A stretch of 64,000 bases of DNA, from NCBI GenBank assembly GCA_964498075.1, contig CAZCGA010000007.1, positions 1 through 64,000 on the forward strand, given 5' to 3'. Both the position numbers and the translations under genes were made by a program. This document shows, in pieces, positions 1 through 7,891 of the stretch. The stretch's first letter is position 1; each line of letters begins with the position of its first letter. The stretch is from CAZCGA01 sp964498075 (GTDB lineage Bacteria; Desulfobacterota; Binatia; HRBIN30). The notes beneath the pieces were generated by a model. That model ran no database searches and had not been told where the DNA came from. It saw nothing but the letters and a program-made list of their open reading frames with translations.

Positions 1-429
1 CTCGCCGGAATCGTGCAGGCTCAACAGCAGATGACGATATCCCCCGCGAAGGGCCAGAGCTCGCAGCAGATGGAGAAAGACAAGGCCGAGTGCATGACGA
101 TCGCGCAGCAGAGCGTCGCACAACAGCCGACTGGGGCAACCCAGAGTGCAAAGGGTGGGCGAGCACGCGGTGCCGCCCGCGGCGCCGTGGCTGGAGCGGC
201 GCACGCGGAGAAACAGGCAAACCAGTATGAGCGCGCTCCCGAGGCCGTCCAAGATGAATACCGTCAGCAGCAGGCAAAGCAGGGAGCCAAGACCGGCGCG
301 AAGGTCGGTGCCGCAGCCCAACGGCGGTCCAAAAGTCAGCAGGCGCAACAGCAGCAAACCAGTCAGTCCGCCGCGGTGGATTCGGCGTTCCGTTCGTGCA
401 TGACGGGGCGCGGCTATACGGTGAAGTGA
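1..429 (+). CDS. Glycine-zipper-type envelope protein, 5' end outside window
   Basis: The reading frame is open from base 1, so the true start lies upstream. The first visible residues (LAGIVQAQQ) match the end of the signal peptide of the paralogue at 3746 (LAGTASAQQ), so this looks like the last residues of a signal peptide and the mature protein. The mature part is rich in Gln, Ala and Gly, with an Ala/Gly-rich stretch resembling a degenerate glycine zipper. It ends in a cysteine-containing tail, SCMTGRGYTVK, close to the paralogue's ACMDGRGYSVK. Glycine-zipper proteins usually sit in or span the envelope, but no specific role can be read here. A GTG at base 13 is in frame but lies inside the signal-peptide region, so I do not take it as the start. 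Confidence 0.7.
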   Translation, partial: LAGIVQAQQQMTISPAKGQSSQQMEKDKAECMTIAQQSVAQQPTGATQSAKGGRARGAARGAVAGAAHAEKQANQYERAPEAVQDEYRQQQAKQGAKTGAKVGAAAQRRSKSQQAQQQQTSQSAAVDSAFRSCMTGRGYTVK

Positions 430-478
430 GCGGCGCTGGACCACTCATCTTATTGTTGACGTTGATGTGACAAAGAGA

Positions 479-585
479 AGTTCACCACGGAGGCACGGAG
501 AAGACTAGGGATCGTGGCTTGCCTCTCAGCATCGGAAAGGCGGCTGTCTTCGTGTCTCCGTGCCTCCGTGCCTCCGTGGTGAGTT
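479..585. repeat. Imperfect inverted repeat (CACCACGGAGGCACGGAG family)
   Basis: The 18-base arm CACCACGGAGGCACGGAG (about 483-500) recurs in reverse complement at about 564-581. A second short match, GAAGAC, pairs with GTCTTC at about 545-550. The right arm carries an extra tandem copy of the CCTCCGTG unit. The element fills most of the space between the glycine-zipper gene and the lipoprotein gene. It could fold into a large hairpin and act as a terminator. It also looks like a dispersed repeat, but only one copy is in this window. Confidence 0.7.
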
Positions 586-626
586 TTTTCCTGTCTCATC
601 AGGGTTCAAGGAAGGCTGAAGCTTGC

Positions 627-2579
627 ATGACATACATTCGAGAGACTCAAAACGTGTGGACCACTCTTCGCTGCTCAATCCGGGCCCGATTGCTGGCTCT
701 TGCAATGAGCGTGGGGGTGGCCGTTCTGGCCACCGGGTGTGCGCCGCTGGTCGGCGTCAAGCGTCTCTCCGCGCGCGACGCGCACCGCTCGGTGACGAGC
801 AACGCATTGTCTACCGGTGATCTCAGCGAGACAACGCAAGTCGCATTGCGCCGCCACAATCTCACCGACCAGTTCGACAAGGCCCCGGAAGAAGCCCTAG
901 CGAAGCTGCACGCTGATGTGCTGAGCGCCGACGCCACCAACGAGGATCTGTTCGCCCTGACGGAGCTGTCGTTCTTTCACGCCGAGCGGAGCCACAAACG
1001 GTCGTACTACCTGGCTGCCGCGGTCTACGCTTTTGCATTCCTGTTCCCTGAGGACGTTCAGCGTGAACCGCCGGCGATGGATCCGCACTACCGCTGGGCC
1101 TGTGACATCTATGACCGCGCCGTCACCGAGGGATTCCGGCAGCTCAAGGGTGACAACATGGACCCCCGCGCCGGGCGCTACGACCTTCCCTTCGGCACTC
1201 TCGACGTGACCTTTGACACAGCCGAGCTCACGTGGGGCAACCGCCGGCTGAAGGACTTCGTCCCGGTCGGCGAGCTCGAGGTGCGCGGCCTGCGCAACCG
1301 CTACCGCTCGCCCGGCATCGGCGCACCACTGGCGGCCGCCACAGAGATCGCCGCGGGAATCGAACCCTCCAATGATCTCGTCGGCCCGTTCGTGCGCGTT
1401 CCGATGACCGCGGTCTTGCTGCTCGAACGTCCGCGTCAACAGCTGAGGAACTCCGAGTTACACGCCACGCTGCGTCTCTTTAGCGCCACCGATGTCGAGA
1501 CCGTCAAGATTGGCAAGGAAACAGTCCCGCTCGAGATCGACCGCACCGCACCGATTGCGACGACGCTGGCTGCAAACCGGATGCTCGACAATGAGCTCAC
1601 AAATTTCCTGGGCCGCGCCGTCGGCGTCACCCGGCAAGGGCGCCTCGGGGCGCGGCAGCCGTATCGACGCGGACGCATTCCCGTCGTCTTCGTCCATGGA
1701 ACCAACTCGAGCCCGGCGCGCTGGGCCGACATGGTCAACGACCTCGACGCCGACGACTGGGTGCGCCAGCGCTATCAGTTCTGGTTCTTTTCCTACGACA
1801 GCGGCAGCCCCATCGCGTACTCGTCGATGTTACTGCGGAACGCGCTGCGTGCTGCCATCAAGCAGTTCGATCCGGACGGCACCGACGAGTGCCTGAAACA
1901 CATGATCATCATTGGCCACAGCCAGGGGGGACTGCTCACCAAGATGATGGTGATCAATTCCGGGGACCGCTTCTGGCGCAATGCCAGTGACAAGTCGATC
2001 GACGAGCTGAAGTTTTCCGAGCCAACTCGCGCCCTGCTGCGCGATGCGATGTTCGTCGAGCCGCTCCCCTTCGTGGACCGCGTCATTTTCGTCGCCACGC
2101 CGCAGCGCGGCAGCTACCTCGCCGGTCCGCAGATCGTTCGCCGCCTGGTGCAAAAGCTTGTCTCGATGCCAATTACGCTGCTGCAAACCGGTGCCGATCT
2201 GTTCTCCAAAGACGACGTCAAGCCATACTTGAAGGGGCAAACGATTCCCACCGCGATCGACAACATGTCTCCCAGCCATCCCTTCACTCTAACCATCGCG
2301 GAGATTCCCGTGGCGCCGGGTGTCCATGCGCATTCGATCATCGCGGTGGACGGCGATGTCCCGAAGGAAAGCGGCGGCGATGGCGTGGTCAAGTATGTCA
2401 GCGCGCACATCGACGGCGTCGAGTCGGAGCGCGTCGTCAACTCGCCGCACTCGTGTCAGTCGAATCCAGAAACCATCGACGAAGTGCGCCGGATTCTGCG
2501 CCTGCATGCGGCGCAGGTTACCTGCGGTCCCCAGGTGCCGGCCGCTGCCGGCGCCTCCGCCGGCGCCGTGCACTCATGA
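627..2579 (+). CDS. Predicted lipoprotein, alpha/beta-hydrolase (esterase/lipase-like)
   Basis: This encodes a 650-aa protein. The N-terminus has a basic region, a hydrophobic stretch and a lipobox, LATGC, with Cys38 as the likely lipidation site, so it is probably anchored to a membrane facing the periplasm. The C-terminal half is an alpha/beta hydrolase: the oxyanion motif FVHGTN lies near residue 357 and the nucleophile elbow GHSQGG places the catalytic serine at about 432. The substrate is unknown; a lipid or ester is likely. An ATG at 519 is in frame, but residues from there to 627 would be translated from an inverted repeat, so I prefer 627. The stop overlaps the next start (ATGA), which suggests co-translation with the DUF4105 gene. 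Confidence 0.8.
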   Translation: MTYIRETQNVWTTLRCSIRARLLALAMSVGVAVLATGCAPLVGVKRLSARDAHRSVTSNALSTGDLSETTQVALRRHNLTDQFDKAPEEALAKLHADVLSADATNEDLFALTELSFFHAERSHKRSYYLAAAVYAFAFLFPEDVQREPPAMDPHYRWACDIYDRAVTEGFRQLKGDNMDPRAGRYDLPFGTLDVTFDTAELTWGNRRLKDFVPVGELEVRGLRNRYRSPGIGAPLAAATEIAAGIEPSNDLVGPFVRVPMTAVLLLERPRQQLRNSELHATLRLFSATDVETVKIGKETVPLEIDRTAPIATTLAANRMLDNELTNFLGRAVGVTRQGRLGARQPYRRGRIPVVFVHGTNSSPARWADMVNDLDADDWVRQRYQFWFFSYDSGSPIAYSSMLLRNALRAAIKQFDPDGTDECLKHMIIIGHSQGGLLTKMMVINSGDRFWRNASDKSIDELKFSEPTRALLRDAMFVEPLPFVDRVIFVATPQRGSYLAGPQIVRRLVQKLVSMPITLLQTGADLFSKDDVKPYLKGQTIPTAIDNMSPSHPFTLTIAEIPVAPGVHAHSIIAVDGDVPKESGGDGVVKYVSAHIDGVESERVVNSPHSCQSNPETIDEVRRILRLHAAQVTCGPQVPAAAGASAGAVHS

Positions 2580-3601
2580 GGCGCACCCTGGCAAAGGTTG
2601 CCAGGCGCGCCCTCCTGGTGATCGTCATTCTGGGCCTCTCAGTGTGGGCGGCTCTGGCTCTGTACTTGGGGCCTTTGCAATCGACGCTGTGGGCCGCCGC
2701 ACTCGCTGCGGCGGGGCTGGTCGCCGCTGTCGCCGCAGCTCTGCCGCGCCTCCGCTGGTGGCCACTGGCATTGTTCACGGTTGCCTTCATCTGCTTCCTG
2801 GTGCGCTGGAACGGTGTGCAGCCGTCCAACGATCGCGACTGGCAGCCCGACGTGGCCGTGCTGCCCTTCGCCACTTTCGACGGCGACCTGGTGACGATCC
2901 ACAACGTTCGCAACTTCGACTATCGCAGCGAGACCGACTTCACGCCTCATTACTACGACAAGACGTTCGACATGCGGCAGCTCGACTCCGCCGACCTGAT
3001 CGCCGTCTACTGGATGGGCGATGCCATCGCCCACATCATGGTGAGCTTCGGCTTTGCGGAGCATGACTTCGTCACCGTCTCGATCGAGACGCGCAAAGAG
3101 GTCGGCGAGACGTACGACACCATCAAGGGCTTCTTCCGGCACTACGAGCTGACCTATATCGTCGGCGATGAACGCGATCTGATCCGTCTGCGCACCAACT
3201 ACCGCAAAGACCCGCCCGAAGATGCCTACCTCTACCGCACCAACGCCCCGCCCGAGAACGTGCGCCGGCTGTTCCTGAGCTACTTTCAGAAGATCAACGA
3301 GCTCAAGGAGCAGGCGGAGTTTTACAATACGTTGACCACCAACTGCACGACCAACGTGCTCATGCACACCAAGGTGAATCCGGGCAAGCATGCCTACTCG
3401 TGGAAGATCCTGCTGAGTGGCTACGCGCCGCTCTATACGTATGAGCTAGGCCGGTTGGATACCCGCCTGCCGTTCGAGGAGCTGAAGCGACGCTCGCACA
3501 TCAACGCCGCCGCCCACGCCGCGGACCAGGCCGCCGACTTCTCTCAGCAGATTCGCGCCGGTCTGCCGAAGCCATTGGCGAGCGCCGCGGCACGCCAATG
3601 A
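2576..3601 (+). CDS. DUF4105 (Lnb N-terminal periplasmic domain-like) membrane protein
   Basis: This 341-aa protein starts at the ATG overlapping the stop of the lipoprotein gene. Three hydrophobic segments (about residues 11-31, 36-56 and 60-76) precede a soluble domain that resembles DUF4105, also called the Lnb N-terminal periplasmic domain. A conserved-looking TTNCTTN motif contains Cys257. DUF4105 is thought to be a cysteine-peptidase-like periplasmic domain; that is family knowledge and no activity is shown here. Translational coupling to the upstream lipase-like lipoprotein suggests a shared role in envelope or lipid metabolism. Confidence 0.7.
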   Translation: MRRTLAKVARRALLVIVILGLSVWAALALYLGPLQSTLWAAALAAAGLVAAVAAALPRLRWWPLALFTVAFICFLVRWNGVQPSNDRDWQPDVAVLPFATFDGDLVTIHNVRNFDYRSETDFTPHYYDKTFDMRQLDSADLIAVYWMGDAIAHIMVSFGFAEHDFVTVSIETRKEVGETYDTIKGFFRHYELTYIVGDERDLIRLRTNYRKDPPEDAYLYRTNAPPENVRRLFLSYFQKINELKEQAEFYNTLTTNCTTNVLMHTKVNPGKHAYSWKILLSGYAPLYTYELGRLDTRLPFEELKRRSHINAAAHAADQAADFSQQIRAGLPKPLASAAARQ

Positions 3602-3745
3602 GCACAGCGAGATGTCGGGCCCGTTCGATGCTGCCGGATTTCTGGGCGGTCGCAATTTCCGAAGAATCTCAGGAACCCCTCAGGACTCCGGCGCACACTT
3701 CTGGTAAGAATCGACCCCTGGCGAGAGAGGAAGGGAGATAAGTCA

Positions 3746-4180
3746 ATGAGCCTTAGAGCAACTTGGTTGTCGGCAGGAGTAGTTTTCGTGTTGGCCGGCA
3801 CGGCGTCTGCCCAGCAGGTCTTCGTCTACCCGCAAGAGGGGCAGAGCCAACAGCAGCAGGACATCGATACGGCAGAGTGCACGCGCTGGGCGAAGGGACA
3901 GAGCGGTGTCGATCCGAATGCCCCGCAACAGCAGCAGCAGGTTGGCAGTAACGCGCGCGGCACGGTGGGCGGAGCCGCCAAGGGCGCGGCCCTCGGTGCG
4001 GCCGTCGGTGCCATCGCCGGTGACGCCGGGAAGGGCGCCGCCGCCGGCGCCGTGGTCGGCGGCGTCGGCGGACGCCGCGGGTCGAAGCGGGAGAAACAGG
4101 CGGCCGCGGCGGAAGCCACCAACAGCTATCAGCGCGCCTTCGCGGCGTGCATGGACGGACGCGGCTACTCGGTGAAGTGA
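3746..4180 (+). CDS. Secreted glycine-zipper protein
   Basis: This encodes 144 aa. A clear Sec signal peptide ends at about residue 22 (TASA before QQ). A Gln-rich N-terminal part is followed by a strong glycine zipper at about residues 72-105, with repeated GxxxG/AxxxG spacing (GAALGAAVGAIAG). The C-terminus, ACMDGRGYSVK, matches the paralogue ending at 429. A purine-rich ribosome site (GAAGGGAG) lies upstream of the ATG. Glycine zippers pack helices in membranes or mediate assembly, so an outer-membrane or periplasmic role is likely, but nothing more specific is visible. The 144 bases upstream hold no gene. Confidence 0.75.
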   Translation: MSLRATWLSAGVVFVLAGTASAQQVFVYPQEGQSQQQQDIDTAECTRWAKGQSGVDPNAPQQQQQVGSNARGTVGGAAKGAALGAAVGAIAGDAGKGAAAGAVVGGVGGRRGSKREKQAAAAEATNSYQRAFAACMDGRGYSVK

Positions 4181-4279
4181 GTCGTGGTGACTGGTGACTC
4201 GTGACTGAACAGACGGCCGCGCTCATCCCTCACGTCCCGGGAGCGAGTGAGGTGGCCGAGCCCATCAACGCTTAGCCTG

Positions 4280-5467
4280 ATGTTTCTCGATCTCTTCTAC
4301 GGGCTGCGCGATGAAGGCGTCCCGGTCGCGATCCAGGAGTGGCAGCTGTTTCTGCGCGCGCTGGAGGACGGCCTGCACGGGTCGAGCCTGCTGCGCTTCT
4401 ACCACCTGGGGCGTTCGTGCTTGATCAAGAGCGAGACCTACTTCGACGCCTACGATCGCGTCTTTGCCAAAGTCTTCAAAGGGGTTGAAGGCGCGCTCGG
4501 GGACGACGTCACCGACAAGGTGCTGGAGTGGCTGCGTGATCCGAAGAACTTCCCCAACCTGTCGCCGGAGGAGCTGGAGAAGCTGCAGAGGCTGAATGCT
4601 GATGAGCTGATGCAACGGTTTCTGGAAACGCTTGCGAAGCAGGACAGTCGCCACGATGGCGGCGATCGCTGGGTCGGCACCGGCGGGAAGTCACCGTTCG
4701 GACATGGCGGGCAGCATCCCACCGGCATCCGCGTCGGCGGACCCGCGAAGAGCCGGTCGGCGATCAAGGTCGCCGAGGAGCGCTTGTTCAAAGATTATCG
4801 CACCGACGCGTCGCTTGATCTCCGCTCGATGAAGGTGGCGCTACGCCGCTTGCGCCAACTCACGCGCACCGGCTTGGCGACCGAGCTGGACCTCGACGAG
4901 ACCATCGACGAGACCTGCAAGAACGCCGGCGAGATCGAACTGGTCTTCCGCCCGCCGCGGCGCAACAACGTGCGCCTGCTGCTGCTCATGGACGTTGGCG
5001 GCACGATGGAGCCGTACTTCGAGCCGGTGAGCCAACTGCTCACCGCGCTGCACGAGGATCGCGGCCTGCGCGAGTTTCAGCCGTACTACTTCCACAACTG
5101 CGTCTACGATCACCTGTACAGCAAGGCGCGGATGGCGCGCGCCGACGCGCTGCCGACGGGCGACGTGTTGCGCCGGCTCGACAGCCGCTGGAAGGTCGCT
5201 GTGGTGGGCGACGCCGCGATGCACCCGGCCGAGCTGATCGAGCCCCACGGCAACATCGACCCGCGCCGGACCTCACCGACGCCCGGCATCGTCTGGCTGC
5301 ATCGCATCGCGACGCACTTCGATCGTTCGGTGTGGCTCAATCCCGAAGGCCCGGCCTACTGGGAGGCCGACACCACGCGCATGGTGCGCCGCCTCTTCCC
5401 GATGTACCACCTGAGCGTCGACGGGCTCACCCAGGCCCTGCGCGCGCTGGTCGGCGCGCGCGCGTAG
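4280..5467 (+). CDS. VWA-domain protein, CoxE-like
   Basis: This encodes 395 aa from the ATG at 4280 (MFLDLFYGLRDEGVPV), which matches the usual N-terminus of this family; the in-frame codon at 4247 adds 11 unconvincing residues. The C-terminal half is a von Willebrand factor A domain with a metal-site motif DVGGT at residues 238-242, following a run of hydrophobic residues. Related proteins usually work with a MoxR-type AAA+ ATPase in metal-centre insertion or protein remodelling, but no such ATPase lies next to it here. The centre is rich in Gly and charge and probably flexible. It converges with the hydrolase gene at 5484. Confidence 0.75.
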   Translation: MFLDLFYGLRDEGVPVAIQEWQLFLRALEDGLHGSSLLRFYHLGRSCLIKSETYFDAYDRVFAKVFKGVEGALGDDVTDKVLEWLRDPKNFPNLSPEELEKLQRLNADELMQRFLETLAKQDSRHDGGDRWVGTGGKSPFGHGGQHPTGIRVGGPAKSRSAIKVAEERLFKDYRTDASLDLRSMKVALRRLRQLTRTGLATELDLDETIDETCKNAGEIELVFRPPRRNNVRLLLLMDVGGTMEPYFEPVSQLLTALHEDRGLREFQPYYFHNCVYDHLYSKARMARADALPTGDVLRRLDSRWKVAVVGDAAMHPAELIEPHGNIDPRRTSPTPGIVWLHRIATHFDRSVWLNPEGPAYWEADTTRMVRRLFPMYHLSVDGLTQALRALVGARA

Positions 5468-5483
5468 CCCGCCAGTTACTGCG

Positions 5484-6647
5484 TTACTGCGACGCGTACA
5501 CCGCCGCGATCAGCGCGCGGGCGCGCGGGTCGATGAGCCACAACCCGGTGTGCATCTCGTTCATCGTGTACCCGAACCCGATGCGCGCCTCCGGATCCGC
5601 GAAGGCCATCGAGCCGCCCATACCGCCGTGGCCGAAGGTGCGCGGGTTTGGTCCCATCGGCTCCGTCGGCGTCGAGAGCATGAAGCCGAGACCGAAACGC
5701 GTGTACAACGGCAGCACGCCGTCGGGCCCGACCGCCTGCTCCGCCAGCGCGCGCCCGATGCTGGCCAGGCTGAGCACGCGCACGCCGTTCAACGCGCCAC
5801 CACACGCCAGCGCGCCGTACACCCGTGCGAGCGCTCGGGCGTTGGTGTGGCCGTTGGCGGCGGGGATCTCCGCGGCGCGCCACTCGCGGCTGTTGGCGGC
5901 GTCCGGTAGGATTAGGGGATTGGCGAAGACCTTGAACAGCAGGGACTCCGGATCTTTGAGGATCTCGCTGAACAAGTCGATCTGCTCGGGGGTCGGCGGC
6001 GGTGGGGCGATCAGATCAGTGGTGCGCACATCGTGCTCAGCGCTCAGCCCGATGTGGAAGTCCAGGCCGAGAGGCTCGGCCACTTCTTCCCTGAAAAATG
6101 TGCCGAGACTCTTTCCAGAGATCCGCCGGACCACCTCGCCGACCAGCCAGCCGTAGGTGAGCGCGTGATAGCCGTGTTGCGCTCCGGGAACCCACCACGG
6201 TTCCTGTGCGGCCAGCACTGCAGTCATGGTGCCCCACTCGTATAGCGCGCCCGGAGCCAGCGGCTGGCGCACCGCCGGCAGCCCGGCGCGATGGCTGAGC
6301 AAGTAGTTCACCGGCAGGCCGGCCTTGCCGCCCGCGGCAAACTCGGGCCAGTACTTCGCCACAGGCGCGTCGAGATCGAGGCGACCCTGATCCACGAGCC
6401 GGTGCGCGCAGATCGCCGTCATGCCCTTGGTCGTCGAGTAGACGTTGACGATGGTGTCGCGCTGCCACGGCCGGCGCCGCTCGGCGTCCGCGTAGCCCGC
6501 CCACAAGTCCACCACGGGCCGACCGTCGAGCGTTAACGCGACGGCGGCGCCGGTCTCACCGAAGGTCGTGAAGTTGTCCGCAAACGTCGCGCGCACCGCC
6601 TCGAAGCGCCGGTCGCACGTCCCTTCGATCCTGAGCTCAGCCGACAT
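5484..6647 (-). CDS. Serine hydrolase, class C beta-lactamase/EstB fold
   Basis: This 387-aa enzyme has the catalytic S-x-x-K tetrad STTK at residues 71-74, a tyrosine motif YGW at 165-167 and an HGG motif near residue 340. The YxW and HGG versions are typical of esterase/peptidase-like members (EstB, LACTB type) rather than of true antibiotic-hydrolysing enzymes. No signal peptide is visible, so it is probably cytoplasmic. It most likely cleaves an ester or amide of unknown identity. It is transcribed alone toward the convergent VWA gene. Confidence 0.85.
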   Translation of the reverse strand: MSAELRIEGTCDRRFEAVRATFADNFTTFGETGAAVALTLDGRPVVDLWAGYADAERRRPWQRDTIVNVYSTTKGMTAICAHRLVDQGRLDLDAPVAKYWPEFAAGGKAGLPVNYLLSHRAGLPAVRQPLAPGALYEWGTMTAVLAAQEPWWVPGAQHGYHALTYGWLVGEVVRRISGKSLGTFFREEVAEPLGLDFHIGLSAEHDVRTTDLIAPPPPTPEQIDLFSEILKDPESLLFKVFANPLILPDAANSREWRAAEIPAANGHTNARALARVYGALACGGALNGVRVLSLASIGRALAEQAVGPDGVLPLYTRFGLGFMLSTPTEPMGPNPRTFGHGGMGGSMAFADPEARIGFGYTMNEMHTGLWLIDPRARALIAAVYASQ

Positions 6648-6778
6648 CGTTTCTCCACTCCTTCTCGCGGTTCGCGGTGCGGTTCAAAAGTCTACTTATG
6701 GGTTTTAATCCTTGCTTGTGCAACCAGAGAGGGAGCGCCGTGCGCTGCGATTCGGCGGCTGCAGGAACAACGGCTCGA

Positions 6779-7489
6779 TTACTCGAACGCTTCAAGGCGG
6801 AGGCGGGCGGAGAACACCTCTGCGAGATGCCGCCGCGCCGCCTGTGTGATCTCGATCTCGCCCAGGTACGGCACAACACCGAGCGGCGGCCCGAGCCAAT
6901 CGCTGAGGACCTGCACGTTCGTCTCCGCCGCCCGGTCACTCGAGGCACTGACGAAATTGATGACGTACCCGAGGATTCTCAACCCGACGGCCTGTGCGTA
7001 GCGCACCGTCAACAGTGCGTGGTTGATCGCTCCAAGCCGTGAGGCAACAACAACCACTAGCGGCACGTTGAGGTGAGCGGCGAGGTCTGCAAAGGTCGCC
7101 GTCGGAGTGATCGGGACCAGGAGCCCTCCGGCGCCCTCGATCAGTGTAATGTCGTGAGCGGACGCGATCTGGCGGTGGCACCTACCGAGCCGATCGAAAT
7201 CGATGTCGACTCCCTCCCGCTGAGCTGCGACCAGCGGAGCTAGCGGTTCCCGGAACTTGTATGGACAGACTGTCTCCAAATCGTGACGACAGTCCGAGAA
7301 ATAGAGCAGCCGAGCTGCGTCCGCTGGTTGCAACCGTCCATCCGGGCCAGGCTCGCAGCCGGTCTCTGCGGGCTTGAAGACACCCACCTTCCGGCCGCGC
7401 AGACTCAGCGAAGCTGCAAGACCGCACGCAACGGTCGTCTTTCCAACCGCCGTGTCGGTGCCTGTGATCAATATACTCTTTGGATTCAA
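6779..7489 (-). CDS. bioD: ATP-dependent dethiobiotin synthetase
   Basis: BioD closes the ureido ring of dethiobiotin from 7,8-diaminononanoate, CO2 and ATP. The protein opens with a P-loop, GTDTAVGKTT, with Lys17, and has the family's EGAGGLLVP motif in the middle. I chose the TTG at 7489, which gives the usual short lead (MNPKSILITGTDT) and has an AGGCGG ribosome site just upstream. A TTG at 7525 would add 12 residues without a good ribosome site. The gene follows a 53-aa membrane protein gene and bioA/bioF, all on the same strand. Its likely transcript starts either from the bioF side or from the promoter at 7783-7810. Confidence 0.92.
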   Translation of the reverse strand: MNPKSILITGTDTAVGKTTVACGLAASLSLRGRKVGVFKPAETGCEPGPDGRLQPADAARLLYFSDCRHDLETVCPYKFREPLAPLVAAQREGVDIDFDRLGRCHRQIASAHDITLIEGAGGLLVPITPTATFADLAAHLNVPLVVVVASRLGAINHALLTVRYAQAVGLRILGYVINFVSASSDRAAETNVQVLSDWLGPPLGVVPYLGEIEITQAARRHLAEVFSARLRLEAFE

Positions 7490-7563
7490 TCGGAACCCGC
7501 CTGGGAGACGGGCCTTATCTAGCAAGGGAAATTTGAGGGGGGAAGCCGGTTAGCACTCGCGTG

Positions 7564-7725
7564 TCAGGTGATCACCGCCCACACCATCCAGGCGATCGCA
7601 CCCCACAGCACAACGCTGATCGCAGTCCCGGTGACGAAACCGAAGAACGGGATGTTCCGGGTCTGTTCGGGAGAGAGCTCGTCTTCAGTGCTTGCGAGGG
7701 CCATCTGTTCGAATGTCAGCTGCAT
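7564..7725 (-). CDS. Small single-span membrane protein, unknown function, in biotin locus
   Basis: This is a 53-aa reading frame with ATG at 7725 and TGA at 7564-7566. The first 24 residues are acidic and soluble (MQLTFEQMALASTEDELSPE). Residues about 25-52 are hydrophobic (FFGFVTGTAISVVLWGAIAW) and end in WMVWAVIT, which fits a single membrane span. A consensus AGGAGGTG ribosome site lies 7-8 bases upstream, and a sigma70-like promoter lies about 50 bases further up. It sits between bioA and bioD. I recognise no family. Its support is the coincidence of ribosome site, promoter and membrane-like sequence; it could still be a chance frame. Confidence 0.6.
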   Translation of the reverse strand: MQLTFEQMALASTEDELSPEQTRNIPFFGFVTGTAISVVLWGAIAWMVWAVIT

Positions 7726-7732
7726 GTTCCGC

Positions 7733-7740
7733 ACCTCCTA
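7733..7740 (-). promoter_or_regulatory. Strong ribosome-binding site of the 53-aa protein
   Basis: AGGAGGTG on the minus strand is a full Shine-Dalgarno match with 7-8 bases to the ATG at 7725. It is one of the two best ribosome sites in this window and the main reason to believe the small gene. Confidence 0.65.
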
Positions 7741-7782
7741 GTCACCTACCCAGCAATCACCATGCCTCTAGATGCTGGACTT

Positions 7783-7810
7783 AGTGTAGACGAAGAGGGG
7801 GGCGAGTCAA
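7783..7810 (-). promoter_or_regulatory. Predicted sigma70-type promoter for the 53-aa gene and bioD
   Basis: On the minus strand, a -35 box TTGACT (7805-7810) is followed after 16 bases by a -10 box TACACT (7783-7788). Transcription would begin near 7776, leaving a leader of about 50 bases before the small gene. It lies in the 166-base gap after bioA, so the small gene and bioD could be expressed independently of bioF and bioA. I see no BirA-like or other palindromic operator near it. Confidence 0.5.
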
Positions 7811-7891
7811 CGTAGCCGTCGCCAAAAACTTCCCACAACTGACAAATGGAATGTACACTCGGCCCTTTCCGCAGCCTGAACGGCATTCCGA

